Shown here: piece by piece, positions 15,701-20,144 of the stretch
How the letters are laid out: every line of letters begins with the position of its first letter
How positions within the stretch are numbered: the stretch's first letter is position 1
Virus record (IMG/VR): IMGVR_UViG_3300042923_000280
Span: 1 to 21,698 of that record
DNA: 21,698 nt
Origin: a virus
Reading direction: 5' to 3' (one strand)
Program-made: the position numbers and the translations under genes
The notes under the pieces: generated by a model
Told to the model about the DNA's origin: nothing
Database searches by the model: none
Seen by the model: only the letters and a program-made list of their open reading frames with translations

Positions 15701-16566
15701 CCTTTTGGCTCATGGCGATACCTGGAACGGATGTTGTGGCTAGGATTCCGAAGCCTTTCGATCTTGCGGCCATCTTTTCCAACCTTCCTGAACGGGCATT
15801 AGATTTCACATTTGAGAACGACAGGGAAGCATTTGACGGGTTCATTAGTCGGACATTGAAAGAATCAGCCTTACCAATGCAGATATCCGGTTTAATGCCG
15901 TTTATCGAAGGTATGGCTAATTACTCCTTTTTCAGAGAAGGAGATATCATCCCGCAGCGCGAACAAGGTTTGAAATACTCTGATCAATACGATCCGGTCA
16001 GGACTACCGAAGCAGGGAAATTCATCGCTTCTGGCGTTGAAAAGATAACCGGAGGTAAAGGGGCATTTAAGAACTTCTCATCCCCAAGAGTTATTGATAA
16101 CACAATTCAAGGATTGACCGCAGGACTTGGTAAATATGGTACGGATGCAATCGATTCCATCCTCACAGGAATTAGAATCCCGTTTACCAATAAGAAGATT
16201 ACACCTGCTATTGTCGATCGTCCGAGTGCGCCGGCGAAGAGCCTTGAACAGAAGCCTTTTGCTAAAGCATTCCTTGTGGATCCTAATCAAGGCGGCAAGG
16301 ATATGGACAAATTCTATTCGGAGATCGATAAGCTTAGTGAGGAAAAAGCATCAAGCAAGCTGAACGAAGAGAACTTCGGTTATAGCAAAAATTATTTACT
16401 AAAAGAACTTAACTCAGCTTCCGATGATGTAAGTGATATTAATAAAGAAATTCGCGCAATAGAGAAAGATCGGTTGCTAACCCCGCAGCAGAAGAAAATG
16501 AAGATAGACCGATTAATAACCGATCGTAAGAAACTTGTTAAAGATGCGGTTGGACTTATCAAATAG
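12721..16566 (+). CDS. Large internal virion / DNA-ejection protein (LPD38-like region)
   Basis: A 1281-residue protein, the largest in the window; GTG 12721 follows AGGAGGTG. The first 100 residues are lysine-rich and helical. Residues about 200-260 contain a Gly/Ala-rich amphipathic stretch (NVALGVGLGGGLGAAVPAVG) of a kind that can insert in membranes. Residues 390-470 form a proline-rich linker (RPEGPQIPRGETPLPRTTP). Residues about 770-930 (LTPEFSLRNPMRDVVQAFV, RDIMDFARAGSGVRQANKM) resemble the large polyvalent protein-associated domain 38 found in giant phage internal proteins; this is pattern recognition, not a search result. A further hydrophobic patch lies near residue 955. The last 100 residues are a charged coiled coil. 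A tape-measure role is less likely because no tail tube genes are present. Confidence 0.72.
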   Translation: MSAEKLYQQVKTGKVKLDDLNDEGKAALKSYMATKQEKQKETLVNTGKTLVSTAKKIGDKIGGDLKTAFSVAQERGKAVQAEKKAKEEAFQASKTPYEKWYDKNIADTKVGKVLGLAQKADRTVSNVKAGVLDTASIGATQGLGRAATSNIPEGETNLKPIFDERLKGTDYKVGQIAGYVAPGVIADRAVVKLGGQLLPKLPKVMQGLVRGGAVGALDTAAQEGGDVAFREGTFDPANVALGVGLGGGLGAAVPAVGKLIQKFRAKPSNVAPEVEQSVRNAFEGKAMSNLRNATQDQYVNRIMGQIKDDVYQRMTPPLENPNELAKWVKSHMGDDISLNEIRKLTYDDLGELANEIKSGIKMYDVANSVAKERGFNLDDIFAGKLPSVKETVARDASRRAYGVGEAPNINIQRTIRPEGPQIPRGETPLPRTTPVDNGTPLNSSPGRQPQPIKLDDEVRQFNESGAGNADTFGSKISNAPKDKKGSISKWWEKTRTQLVDDLAPLEGLEKRVSGSVASAEDSLYKSGRMFKGTPERAAQIVQDRLSPIVRNVEKSGNSATDLGKYALARHAKDVNDAGLQSGFTNAEIDDVLARYGTPEMEAARQELVQVNKDMLAELVDSGVVSKELASVLNDRWKNYIPLFRAFDDESVDIGAGLSNSLANVASPIKTLKGSRRAVIDPLENMVKNIAQSINAAERNRVASQLHRLHEIDTQSNFIRKLGEGEEVGRKNVVNVKHDGNNVKYEVEPEVYKALLNLDKESSNMITNILSKPASLLRAGATLTPEFSLRNPMRDVVQAFVVSKSGFNPITDFGAGLIQSIKKGPLYKEWIDNLGAYGNVMSMDRNVHRQALEKVFKEPLSKKFVNIVTGKSLVRALRYITDTTESATKIGEYRAALRKGVTKQEAAYRSRDIMDFARAGSGVRQANKMVAFLNANIQGKSKLIRAIKENPSGTIARAATAVTIPTVGIYVLNKQFANDTQRETIDNAPDWMRNSFWLMAIPGTDVVARIPKPFDLAAIFSNLPERALDFTFENDREAFDGFISRTLKESALPMQISGLMPFIEGMANYSFFREGDIIPQREQGLKYSDQYDPVRTTEAGKFIASGVEKITGGKGAFKNFSSPRVIDNTIQGLTAGLGKYGTDAIDSILTGIRIPFTNKKITPAIVDRPSAPAKSLEQKPFAKAFLVDPNQGGKDMDKFYSEIDKLSEEKASSKLNEENFGYSKNYLLKELNSASDDVSDINKEIRAIEKDRLLTPQQKKMKIDRLITDRKKLVKDAVGLIK

Positions 16567-16758
16567 GTGGTGATTCATCTGTCTGTCTGGAAAGACAAAG
16601 GATTCTGGAAATCGGATATAAGCATTGCTCAGAAAGTGCTGTTATCACCCATTTGGTTAGTTTCGATGGTATACACAGGCTTTTTATACGCTCTCTGTTC
16701 GCTCATCACACTATGGTTCATTTACTCAGCTTTAATGTTCATAATCGATTTATTCTAA
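16567..16758 (+). CDS. Small membrane protein at start of lysis cassette (holin-like)
   Basis: The frame opens with GTG GTG directly after the TAG of the ejection gene and yields up to 63 residues. GGTGG (16566-16570) looks like a ribosome site, but it overlaps those GTG codons; the codon at the best distance (8 bases) is CTG 16579. Either coupled restart at GTG 16567 or a CTG start is possible. After an N-terminal polar part (WKDKGFWKSDISIAQK) some 40 residues are hydrophobic (IWLVSMVYTGFLYALCS, ITLWFIYSALMFIIDLF), probably a two-helix hairpin. Position before the holin/amidase genes suggests a lysis accessory (holin, antiholin or spanin-like) function, but no family is recognised. A terminator follows immediately. 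Confidence 0.6.
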   Translation: MVIHLSVWKDKGFWKSDISIAQKVLLSPIWLVSMVYTGFLYALCSLITLWFIYSALMFIIDLF

Positions 16759-16783
16759 GGCTCCCTAATGGGAGTCTTTTTTT
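16759..16783 (+). terminator. Intrinsic terminator inside the lysis cassette
   Basis: Stem GGCTCCC (16759-16765) with GGGAGTC (16770-16776), one G-T pair, loop TAAT, then seven T (16777-16783). The next gene's GGAGG ribosome site begins at the base after the T run. Confidence 0.87.
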
Positions 16784-16794
16784 GGAGGTATGCC

Positions 16795-16941
16795 ATGATC
16801 AGCATGGTCACAAAAATATGTAAATGCCATGAAGTACCGGAGGATAAATGCCACTTCATACGCACTCTAAGGGATCTTAGGGCTGATAGGTTCGCGGATG
16901 AAATGGTAGAAGAGAGGGAAGTTCCATCTATGCCTTCCTAG
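16795..16941 (+). CDS. 48-residue Cys/His-rich mini-protein
   Basis: ATG 16795 follows GGAGG (16784-16788) at a good distance. The product begins MISMVTKICKCHEVPEDKCH and ends in an acidic helix (FADEMVEEREVPSMPS). The cluster C9-x-C11-H12-x6-C19-H20 could hold one metal ion, as in small treble-clef or knuckle-type proteins. It is below usual length cutoffs, so it is easily missed. It lies between a terminator and the holin-like frame; its 3' end overlaps the open upstream extension of that frame. No family recognised. A small binding or regulatory protein is the most that can be said. Confidence 0.6.
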   Translation: MISMVTKICKCHEVPEDKCHFIRTLRDLRADRFADEMVEEREVPSMPS

Positions 16942-17042
16942 AATTCATTCATGGTGTCATAAAAAGCGGCATTTCATGGGCGACCACGATTGCCGCTATT
17001 CTTGCGTGGCATAAATGGAAGTCCGGGCGCGAGGCGAAGAGG
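16902..17042 (+). other. Coding-like upstream extension of the holin frame, no canonical start
   Basis: The frame of the holin-like gene stays open back to base 16902 and reads as a convincing membrane protein N-terminus (FLEFIHGVIKSGISWATTIA then AILAWHKWKSGREAKRM). No ATG, GTG, TTG or CTG occurs in this frame before 17043. The best placed candidate is ATC 16926, with GAGAGGG (16912-16918) 7 bases upstream. Alternatively, ATG 16930 is in the -2/+1 related frame, and a single-base indel after it would join it to this segment. Confidence 0.45.
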
Positions 17043-17588
17043 ATGAACAGAATTATGCTTGCTGAAATTAGAGCCATTAGAGAGGCGCTAGGGGGTTCAC
17101 AGTGGGATGTAGAAAAATCAAATTGGAACGTAGATGGGGACCGGAATACGTCAAAATTGCCATGGGCGGTTATGTCCCGTGTGGATACTGCGGTAGAGTC
17201 CATACTCCAAATGAGCATGTTATCGAAATTCAAGGAAAACTCATTCAAATCGAGGGGGATACAAATGAAGGAATATCTGAGGAGCCTAGGACGCACTAAA
17301 TTCATTGCATTCATGATCGCTACTTGCACGAATGTCGGACTCATTATCGGTTATGCACTCAACGTTCAGGACATCCAAACCCAAGTAACCGCATGGGCGC
17401 CTGTGTTCCTTGCGGTTTCTCAACTTCTTGCCGGGGTTGTGTATCAATGGGTAGAGGGTTCGAAAGACAAAGCTGTCGCTGTTGGTGCGGCTCAAATAGA
17501 AGTGGCAAAGGCTAATGCGGAGGGGAAACCGCCTGAAAGCGTTCCCGCAGCAGTATCCGATATCGAAAAGTCATACCACGGGGAGTAA
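17043..17588 (+). CDS. Holin-like membrane protein, long form
   Basis: From the first canonical codon, ATG 17043, the product is 181 residues. Its N-terminal half is charged and helical (MLAEIRAIREALGG, AVMSRVDTAVESILQM); its C-terminal half has two hydrophobic segments, about residues 87-105 (FIAFMIATCTNVGLIIGYAL) and 115-138 (WAPVFLAVSQLLAGVVYQWV), followed by an Ala/Lys-rich tail. Two short membrane helices with a charged tail directly before an amidase gene fit a holin, which makes the membrane lesion that lets the endolysin out. The frame reaches upstream into another membrane-like segment (16902-17042) lacking a canonical start; from ATC 16926 the protein would be 220 residues with three membrane segments. 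An internal start at 17265 gives a plain 107-residue holin. Which products exist is not decided by sequence. Confidence 0.6.
   Translation: MNRIMLAEIRAIREALGGSQWDVEKSNWNVDGDRNTSKLPWAVMSRVDTAVESILQMSMLSKFKENSFKSRGIQMKEYLRSLGRTKFIAFMIATCTNVGLIIGYALNVQDIQTQVTAWAPVFLAVSQLLAGVVYQWVEGSKDKAVAVGAAQIEVAKANAEGKPPESVPAAVSDIEKSYHGE
17102..17299 (+). other. Overlapping alternate-frame reading frame with CxxC motif (doubtful)
   Basis: GTG 17102 is preceded by AGGGGG (17090-17095) at 6 bases and opens 65 codons in the -1 frame relative to the holin-like gene. The product contains GYVPCGYCGRVHTPNEHVIE (C-x2-C-x3-H-x4-H) and reads like a small zinc-binding protein. It ends after the internal holin start. It may be chance, a true overlapping gene, or the sign of a frameshift at the G5 run. 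Confidence 0.25.
17265..17588 (+). CDS. Holin, short form from internal start
   Basis: ATG 17265, in the same frame as the longer product, is preceded by GAGGGGG (17252-17258) at 6 bases, the best ribosome site in the frame. The 107-residue product MKEYLRSLGRTKFIAFMIAT... contains both hydrophobic segments and the basic tail, and has the size and layout of small class II-like phage holins. The amidase gene starts 3 bases after its stop. If both forms are made, the long form could act as a modulator (antiholin) of the short form, as with dual-start holins; this is inference. Confidence 0.55.
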   Translation: MKEYLRSLGRTKFIAFMIATCTNVGLIIGYALNVQDIQTQVTAWAPVFLAVSQLLAGVVYQWVEGSKDKAVAVGAAQIEVAKANAEGKPPESVPAAVSDIEKSYHGE

Positions 17589-17591
17589 CTT

Positions 17592-18437
17592 ATGATTGCA
17601 ATCGAAAAGAAGATACTTGGTGGTCATGAAGGCCGTGCCGGACACAAGCCAATTATCATAGTTAACCACGTTACTGTAGGCGGTGAGGGCTCGGTAATCA
17701 ACACGTTCTCAAACCTTGCTAATAAGGTATCCTCAACGTTCCTAAACTGCCGTGACGGATCAGTAATACAGTTCTGTGAGTTTACTTCGCGCCCTAAAAC
17801 AAACGGTATCATACGATCTCCTAGGTCGCCTATAGTCATTCAGATGGGAAACCTTAATCCTAACTATTATTCCGTCACCATCGAGAACGAAGACGCTTAT
17901 AACGACGATACGCCGGGCGTAGACGGTCAGTTAACGGATGTTCAATTCTTTAATCTTTGCTGGCTCCACAAATACATTCAAACTGAGGTTAAGCGGATCT
18001 ACAATAACACGATCCCGTTAAACTCTTCCCACGTCCTCGGTCACCGAGATATCGATTCTATAGGAAAGTCGCTGTGTCCCGGTAATAACTTCCCAATGAA
18101 TCGTTTACTCGCCGAGCTTGCCATAGCCGATAAGATGACTTTGGAAGCTTACGAGGAACGTCTAGAGTACCTAAGAAACCCGTCCGCACAATACGTCAAA
18201 GCCTTTGCCATAGCCAAGCGTATAGAAAGCCTACACAGCGGACTAGGAGAGCCTAAGTACGGCAACGAGCGCAGACGTAAGCTAACTCTTTTGCTGTCCG
18301 TAGAAGGGATTGCAGACGTAGACAAGCTTAAAGTGAGGGTATGCGAGGACTTATATGGGAAGCTGAAGACGTTGAAGGAAGCTAATCGGAAGCTTGAGTT
18401 GTATCATGATTTTGCAGAAGAGAATCGCTTACTCTAG
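17592..18437 (+). CDS. N-acetylmuramoyl-L-alanine amidase (endolysin)
   Basis: A 281-residue protein starting at ATG 17592 behind GGGAG. It cleaves the amide bond between muramic acid and the stem peptide of peptidoglycan. Residues about 15-170 form an amidase-2/PGRP-type domain: H26 in IIIVNHVT, the IENED strand at 97-101, and GHRDI (H151) with K159 and C162 in KSLCPG give the zinc ligands H-H-C. The remaining 110 residues are helical and charged (EAYEERLEYLRNPSAQY, GKLKTLKEANRKLELYHDF), probably a coiled coil or novel cell-wall-binding part; no SH3b, LysM or SPOR repeat is seen. No signal peptide is present, so release depends on the holin upstream. The stop codon overlaps the stem of a terminator. 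Confidence 0.88.
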   Translation: MIAIEKKILGGHEGRAGHKPIIIVNHVTVGGEGSVINTFSNLANKVSSTFLNCRDGSVIQFCEFTSRPKTNGIIRSPRSPIVIQMGNLNPNYYSVTIENEDAYNDDTPGVDGQLTDVQFFNLCWLHKYIQTEVKRIYNNTIPLNSSHVLGHRDIDSIGKSLCPGNNFPMNRLLAELAIADKMTLEAYEERLEYLRNPSAQYVKAFAIAKRIESLHSGLGEPKYGNERRRKLTLLLSVEGIADVDKLKVRVCEDLYGKLKTLKEANRKLELYHDFAEENRLL

Positions 18438-18456
18438 CCTCTTCGGAGGCTTTTTT
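18436..18456 (+). terminator. Intrinsic terminator with TTCG tetraloop ending the late operon
   Basis: Stem AGCCTC (18436-18441) with GAGGCT (18446-18451), loop TTCG, then a run of six T from 18451 to 18456. The extra-stable TTCG loop and T run make it a strong stop; the amidase TAG (18435-18437) is part of the stem. Confidence 0.9.
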
Positions 18457-18469
18457 ATTTTACTATTAA

Positions 18470-18500
18470 TGAGCTATTCGGCTCACAATATGTTATAATA
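18470..18500 (+). promoter_or_regulatory. Extended -10 promoter with operator-like inverted repeat
   Basis: AATATGTTATAATA (18487-18500) holds TG-T-TATAAT (18491-18499). Over the place of the -35 box, TGAGC (18470-18474) and GCTCA (18481-18485) form a perfect 5-bp inverted repeat with 6-base spacer, a possible repressor site. It lies between the late terminator and the first gene of the mini-protein operon (ATG 18517, behind GAGGTGG). Confidence 0.72.
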
Positions 18501-18516
18501 TGGTTGAGGTGGTATC

Positions 18517-18678
18517 ATGAACTATATGGGCATAGGCGAGGCAGAAAAGCTATGGAACATACCTCGCGCTACATTAAAGAGAATGTGTATAGACAAACGT
18601 TTGGTTGCTGAGAAAGTCAGTGGGCGTTGGCTAATTGATAAGGATCAGAAGAAACCGGAGAAGATGAGGGGGATATAA
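18517..18678 (+). CDS. Excisionase/AlpA-like helix-turn-helix protein
   Basis: A 53-residue protein starting at ATG 18517 with GAGGTGG upstream. It reads MNYMGIGEAEKLWNIPRATL then KRMCIDKRLVAEKVSGRWLI and a basic tail. The layout GEAEKLWNIPRATLKRM (helix-turn-helix), then RLVAEKVSGRWLI (a wing ending in W-L-I) is that of the small winged MerR/excisionase group (HTH_17). Members bind DNA to bend it for phage excision or to regulate transcription. Being the first gene of an operon under an operator-bearing promoter and sharing the phage with a serine integrase, it is a candidate recombination directionality factor or regulator. It is joined to the next gene by TAATG. Too short to settle which. 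Confidence 0.7.
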   Translation: MNYMGIGEAEKLWNIPRATLKRMCIDKRLVAEKVSGRWLIDKDQKKPEKMRGI

Positions 18679-18848
18679 TGAAGCTTAGCGAAATGACATA
18701 CAATCAACTGCTCGATGAAATCGGTTATTGTGAGAGTAAGAAAGAGGCTTTGCAAGAAAAGATTTATGAAATGTCGGGAGAGCTAAAAAGAAGAAGGAAT
18801 ACAAGTTCGGTTAACCCATCCTATACTATGAAGGAGAGGGAGAAATGA
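18678..18848 (+). CDS. 56-residue charged coiled-coil protein, function unknown
   Basis: ATG 18678 shares its first base with the TAA of the preceding gene. The product opens MKLSEMTYNQLLDEIGYCES and is helical throughout its first 40 residues (KKEALQEKIYEMSGELKRRR), with a polar end. Length and heptad-like spacing suggest a small dimerising helix. Its 3' end supplies AAGGAGAGGGAG as ribosome site for the next gene, whose ATG overlaps its TGA. No family recognised. Confidence 0.6.
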   Translation: MKLSEMTYNQLLDEIGYCESKKEALQEKIYEMSGELKRRRNTSSVNPSYTMKEREK

Positions 18849-19024
18849 GACGGCGTTATATGATTTCATGGAGATGTAACGACACTACTGGACGTGATAT
18901 ATGGGTTATGGAGCGAAGAGGTAATATTAATTCAGCGGATATCAAGAAGTTAGAACGAACTCTAGCAGATAAATGGGGATTGAAGGTTCCAGTTACTCTC
19001 ACACACATTTATCCGATAAATTAA
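18845..19024 (+). CDS. 59-residue hypothetical protein
   Basis: ATG 18845 overlaps the upstream stop as ATGA, behind a strong AAGGAGAGGGAG site. The sequence (MRRRYMISWRCNDTTGRDIW, then VMERRGNINSADIKKLERTL, ending VPVTLTHIYPIN) looks like a compact beta-alpha-beta unit: a strand, a helix (ADIKKLERTLADKWG) and a final strand (PVTLTHIYPI). No family recognised. Its place in the operon suggests a small early or regulatory phage protein. Confidence 0.6.
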   Translation: MRRRYMISWRCNDTTGRDIWVMERRGNINSADIKKLERTLADKWGLKVPVTLTHIYPIN

Positions 19025-19052
19025 TTATCCTAATCCATAAGGAGGGAAAGAG

Positions 19053-19208
19053 ATGGACAAAATAATCGCTACGACAATTGATAATAAAGTAATGGTATTC
19101 AATTCAGAAGAAGAGTATCGAGAGTATGTTGATAAACTAATGTTGAGAGTGCTGGACAATGGATTCTCTACGGACGGATACAAGAAGGAAGAGTGGGTGG
19201 GCTCATGA
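19053..19208 (+). CDS. 51-residue acidic hypothetical protein
   Basis: ATG 19053 follows AAGGAGGG (19039-19046), the strongest ribosome site in the operon, after a 28-base gap. The product (MDKIIATTIDNKVMVFNSEE, then EYREYVDKLMLRVLDNGF) has a two-strand start and a helix, and ends in a charged tail rich in K, E and W. No cysteines, no membrane segment, no family recognised. Its TGA overlaps the next ATG by 4 bases. Confidence 0.6.
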   Translation: MDKIIATTIDNKVMVFNSEEEYREYVDKLMLRVLDNGFSTDGYKKEEWVGS

Positions 19209-19342
19209 AAGAAAAAACAATCTACATCATCCACGACATAGGCAAAACAGAACTAACACCAGAAGAAGCAAAGGAACAATTAAGCGATGTTGAGTTACCA
19301 CCTAATATGAAGAAGATTATAGAGGGGATGGATGAGGAATGA
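19205..19342 (+). CDS. 45-residue acidic hypothetical protein
   Basis: ATG 19205 overlaps the preceding TGA as ATGA. The product (MKEKTIYIIHDIGKTELTPE, then EAKEQLSDVELPPNMKKIIE) has a strand (TIYIIHDI) followed by a helix and a second helix, strongly acidic at the end. It could be an antagonist of a basic partner, as many tiny acidic phage proteins are, but nothing in the sequence shows this. Its stop overlaps the next gene's start. Confidence 0.55.
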   Translation: MKEKTIYIIHDIGKTELTPEEAKEQLSDVELPPNMKKIIEGMDEE

Positions 19343-19608
19343 GTAAGTTAGAGGAAATAAAGCTTCAACTAGAACTTTGGGATAACCAATACCCGTTAGA
19401 CCCTCCGTCAGACAAACGCGCTGAGATTCTCTACGAAACAGTCAAACTACGAGCAAATATATTTAAAGATAATGCAGTTGAACATGTCCGTACCCTCCTA
19501 TCACGTTTAGAGATAGCGGAGAAGGCGTTGGAGGAAACACACAAACATGGCGGTTCTCAAATAATGAAGATTTCAAGTGAAGCGCTCCAACAAATCCGGG
19601 GTGGATAA
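19339..19608 (+). CDS. 89-residue helical protein ending the mini-protein operon
   Basis: ATG 19339 overlaps the upstream TGA as ATGA; GAGGGGATG about 15 bases upstream and GAGG close to the start serve as ribosome site. Nearly the whole protein is predicted helical and charged by inspection: SKLEEIKLQLELWDNQYPLD, a linker DPPSDKRAE, then EHVRTLLSRLEIAEKALEET. It has the look of a coiled-coil protein often found among Bacillus-group phage early genes. No family recognised. Its stop lies in the loop of a hairpin that spans the convergent junction with the minus-strand gene. Confidence 0.65.
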   Translation: MSKLEEIKLQLELWDNQYPLDPPSDKRAEILYETVKLRANIFKDNAVEHVRTLLSRLEIAEKALEETHKHGGSQIMKISSEALQQIRGG

Positions 19609-19617
19609 AACCACCCT
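19598..19617. terminator. Hairpin at convergent gene junction
   Basis: GGGTGG (19599-19604) pairs with CCACCC (19611-19616), with a loop ATAAAA. It spans the stops of two converging genes (TAA 19606-19608 on plus; TAG 19616-19618 on minus), which are only 7 bases apart. No T run follows on either strand, so termination is weak or absent; it could also limit read-through. Confidence 0.4.
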
Positions 19618-20026
19618 ATACCCTCGGTATCTCTCCCCCGGCCGTAGTCATTACTTTATATTCTGAAACGTATTCCCCACTCAGCTCCGCATCCATAATC
19701 TCCTGCAAAGTGACTTCCATATCCTCGCGCATCACCTTGCGCTTAACCCCATGCCTACCCTTTACACCACGCTTATTCGTACATACGTATATAACTTCGT
19801 CTCCATCATCCTCGAACCATACGTGTACACCGAGAGCGCGTAACTCCTTCTCAGTAGCCTTCAACCGATCCCGTAACTTCCCGCCAAATAGCTTTACTCC
19901 AATCTTTAGCATATCGTTGAGAGCGATCCTAGACGTTGGTAACCATTCTATTGTAGATACTGCTTCTTTAATGAGGTAATGGATGTGTAGGTGCTGGCGT
20001 ATTAGGTTAGTTTCCGTTTCGTTCAT
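19616..20026 (-). CDS. SOS-boxed hypothetical protein
   Basis: The frame is open from a GTG at 20041, but the start chosen is ATG 20026-20024 because GGAGGTG (20039-20033) lies 6 bases upstream. The product is 136 residues. It begins with helices (NLIRQHLHIHYLIKEAVSTI), a central helix-rich part (LKIGVKLFGGKLRDRLKATE then KELRALGVHVWFEDDGDEVI) that resembles a winged helix with its strand pair, a basic patch (residues 84-97, KRGVKGRHGVKRK) and an acidic C-terminal helix. A DNA- or RNA-binding role is plausible but no family is recognised. A LexA-type box 42 bases upstream suggests induction by DNA damage, as expected for a gene controlling prophage induction. It lies downstream of the integrase gene, on the same strand. 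Confidence 0.65.
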   Translation of the reverse strand: MNETETNLIRQHLHIHYLIKEAVSTIEWLPTSRIALNDMLKIGVKLFGGKLRDRLKATEKELRALGVHVWFEDDGDEVIYVCTNKRGVKGRHGVKRKVMREDMEVTLQEIMDAELSGEYVSEYKVMTTAGGEIPRV

Positions 20027-20067
20027 GTGCTGCACCTCCACTTATATAGTAGAGATATATCGTACCA

Positions 20068-20081
20068 CGAACGAACGTTCT
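20068..20081 (-). promoter_or_regulatory. LexA/DinR (SOS) box
   Basis: Plus-strand CGAACGAACGTTCT fits the Bacillus-group LexA site CGAAC-R-N-R-Y-GTTYG at all positions except the last. Its core is the inverted repeat GAAC-nnnn-GTTC (20069-20080). On the minus strand a TATAAG -10-like hexamer (20085-20080) with TATG before it overlaps the box edge, so a bound repressor would block transcription of the gene at 20026-19616. Confidence 0.72.
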
Positions 20082-20100
20082 TATACATACCATTAAAATG

Positions 20101-20144
20101 TGCGCTTAAAGAAGTCTAGCTTTGCCTAGAATATCACTAGCGCA
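20101..20144. repeat. Nested inverted repeats 3' of the integrase gene
   Basis: TGCGC (20101-20105) pairs with GCGCA (20140-20144), enclosing TCTAG (20115-20119) with CTAGA (20126-20130). The outer arm ends directly at the integrase stop codon. It may be a weak terminator for the minus strand, or a recombination-related structure. Confidence 0.4.

Noticed and set aside
16949-17344. 131-codon minus-strand frame opposite the holin region
   Set aside because: No ribosome site and opposite the coding-like frame; treated as a shadow, although this region is unusual.
19710-19979. Plus-strand frame opposite the SOS-boxed gene
   Set aside because: Shadow frame with no ribosome site, against a minus-strand gene with a clear one.
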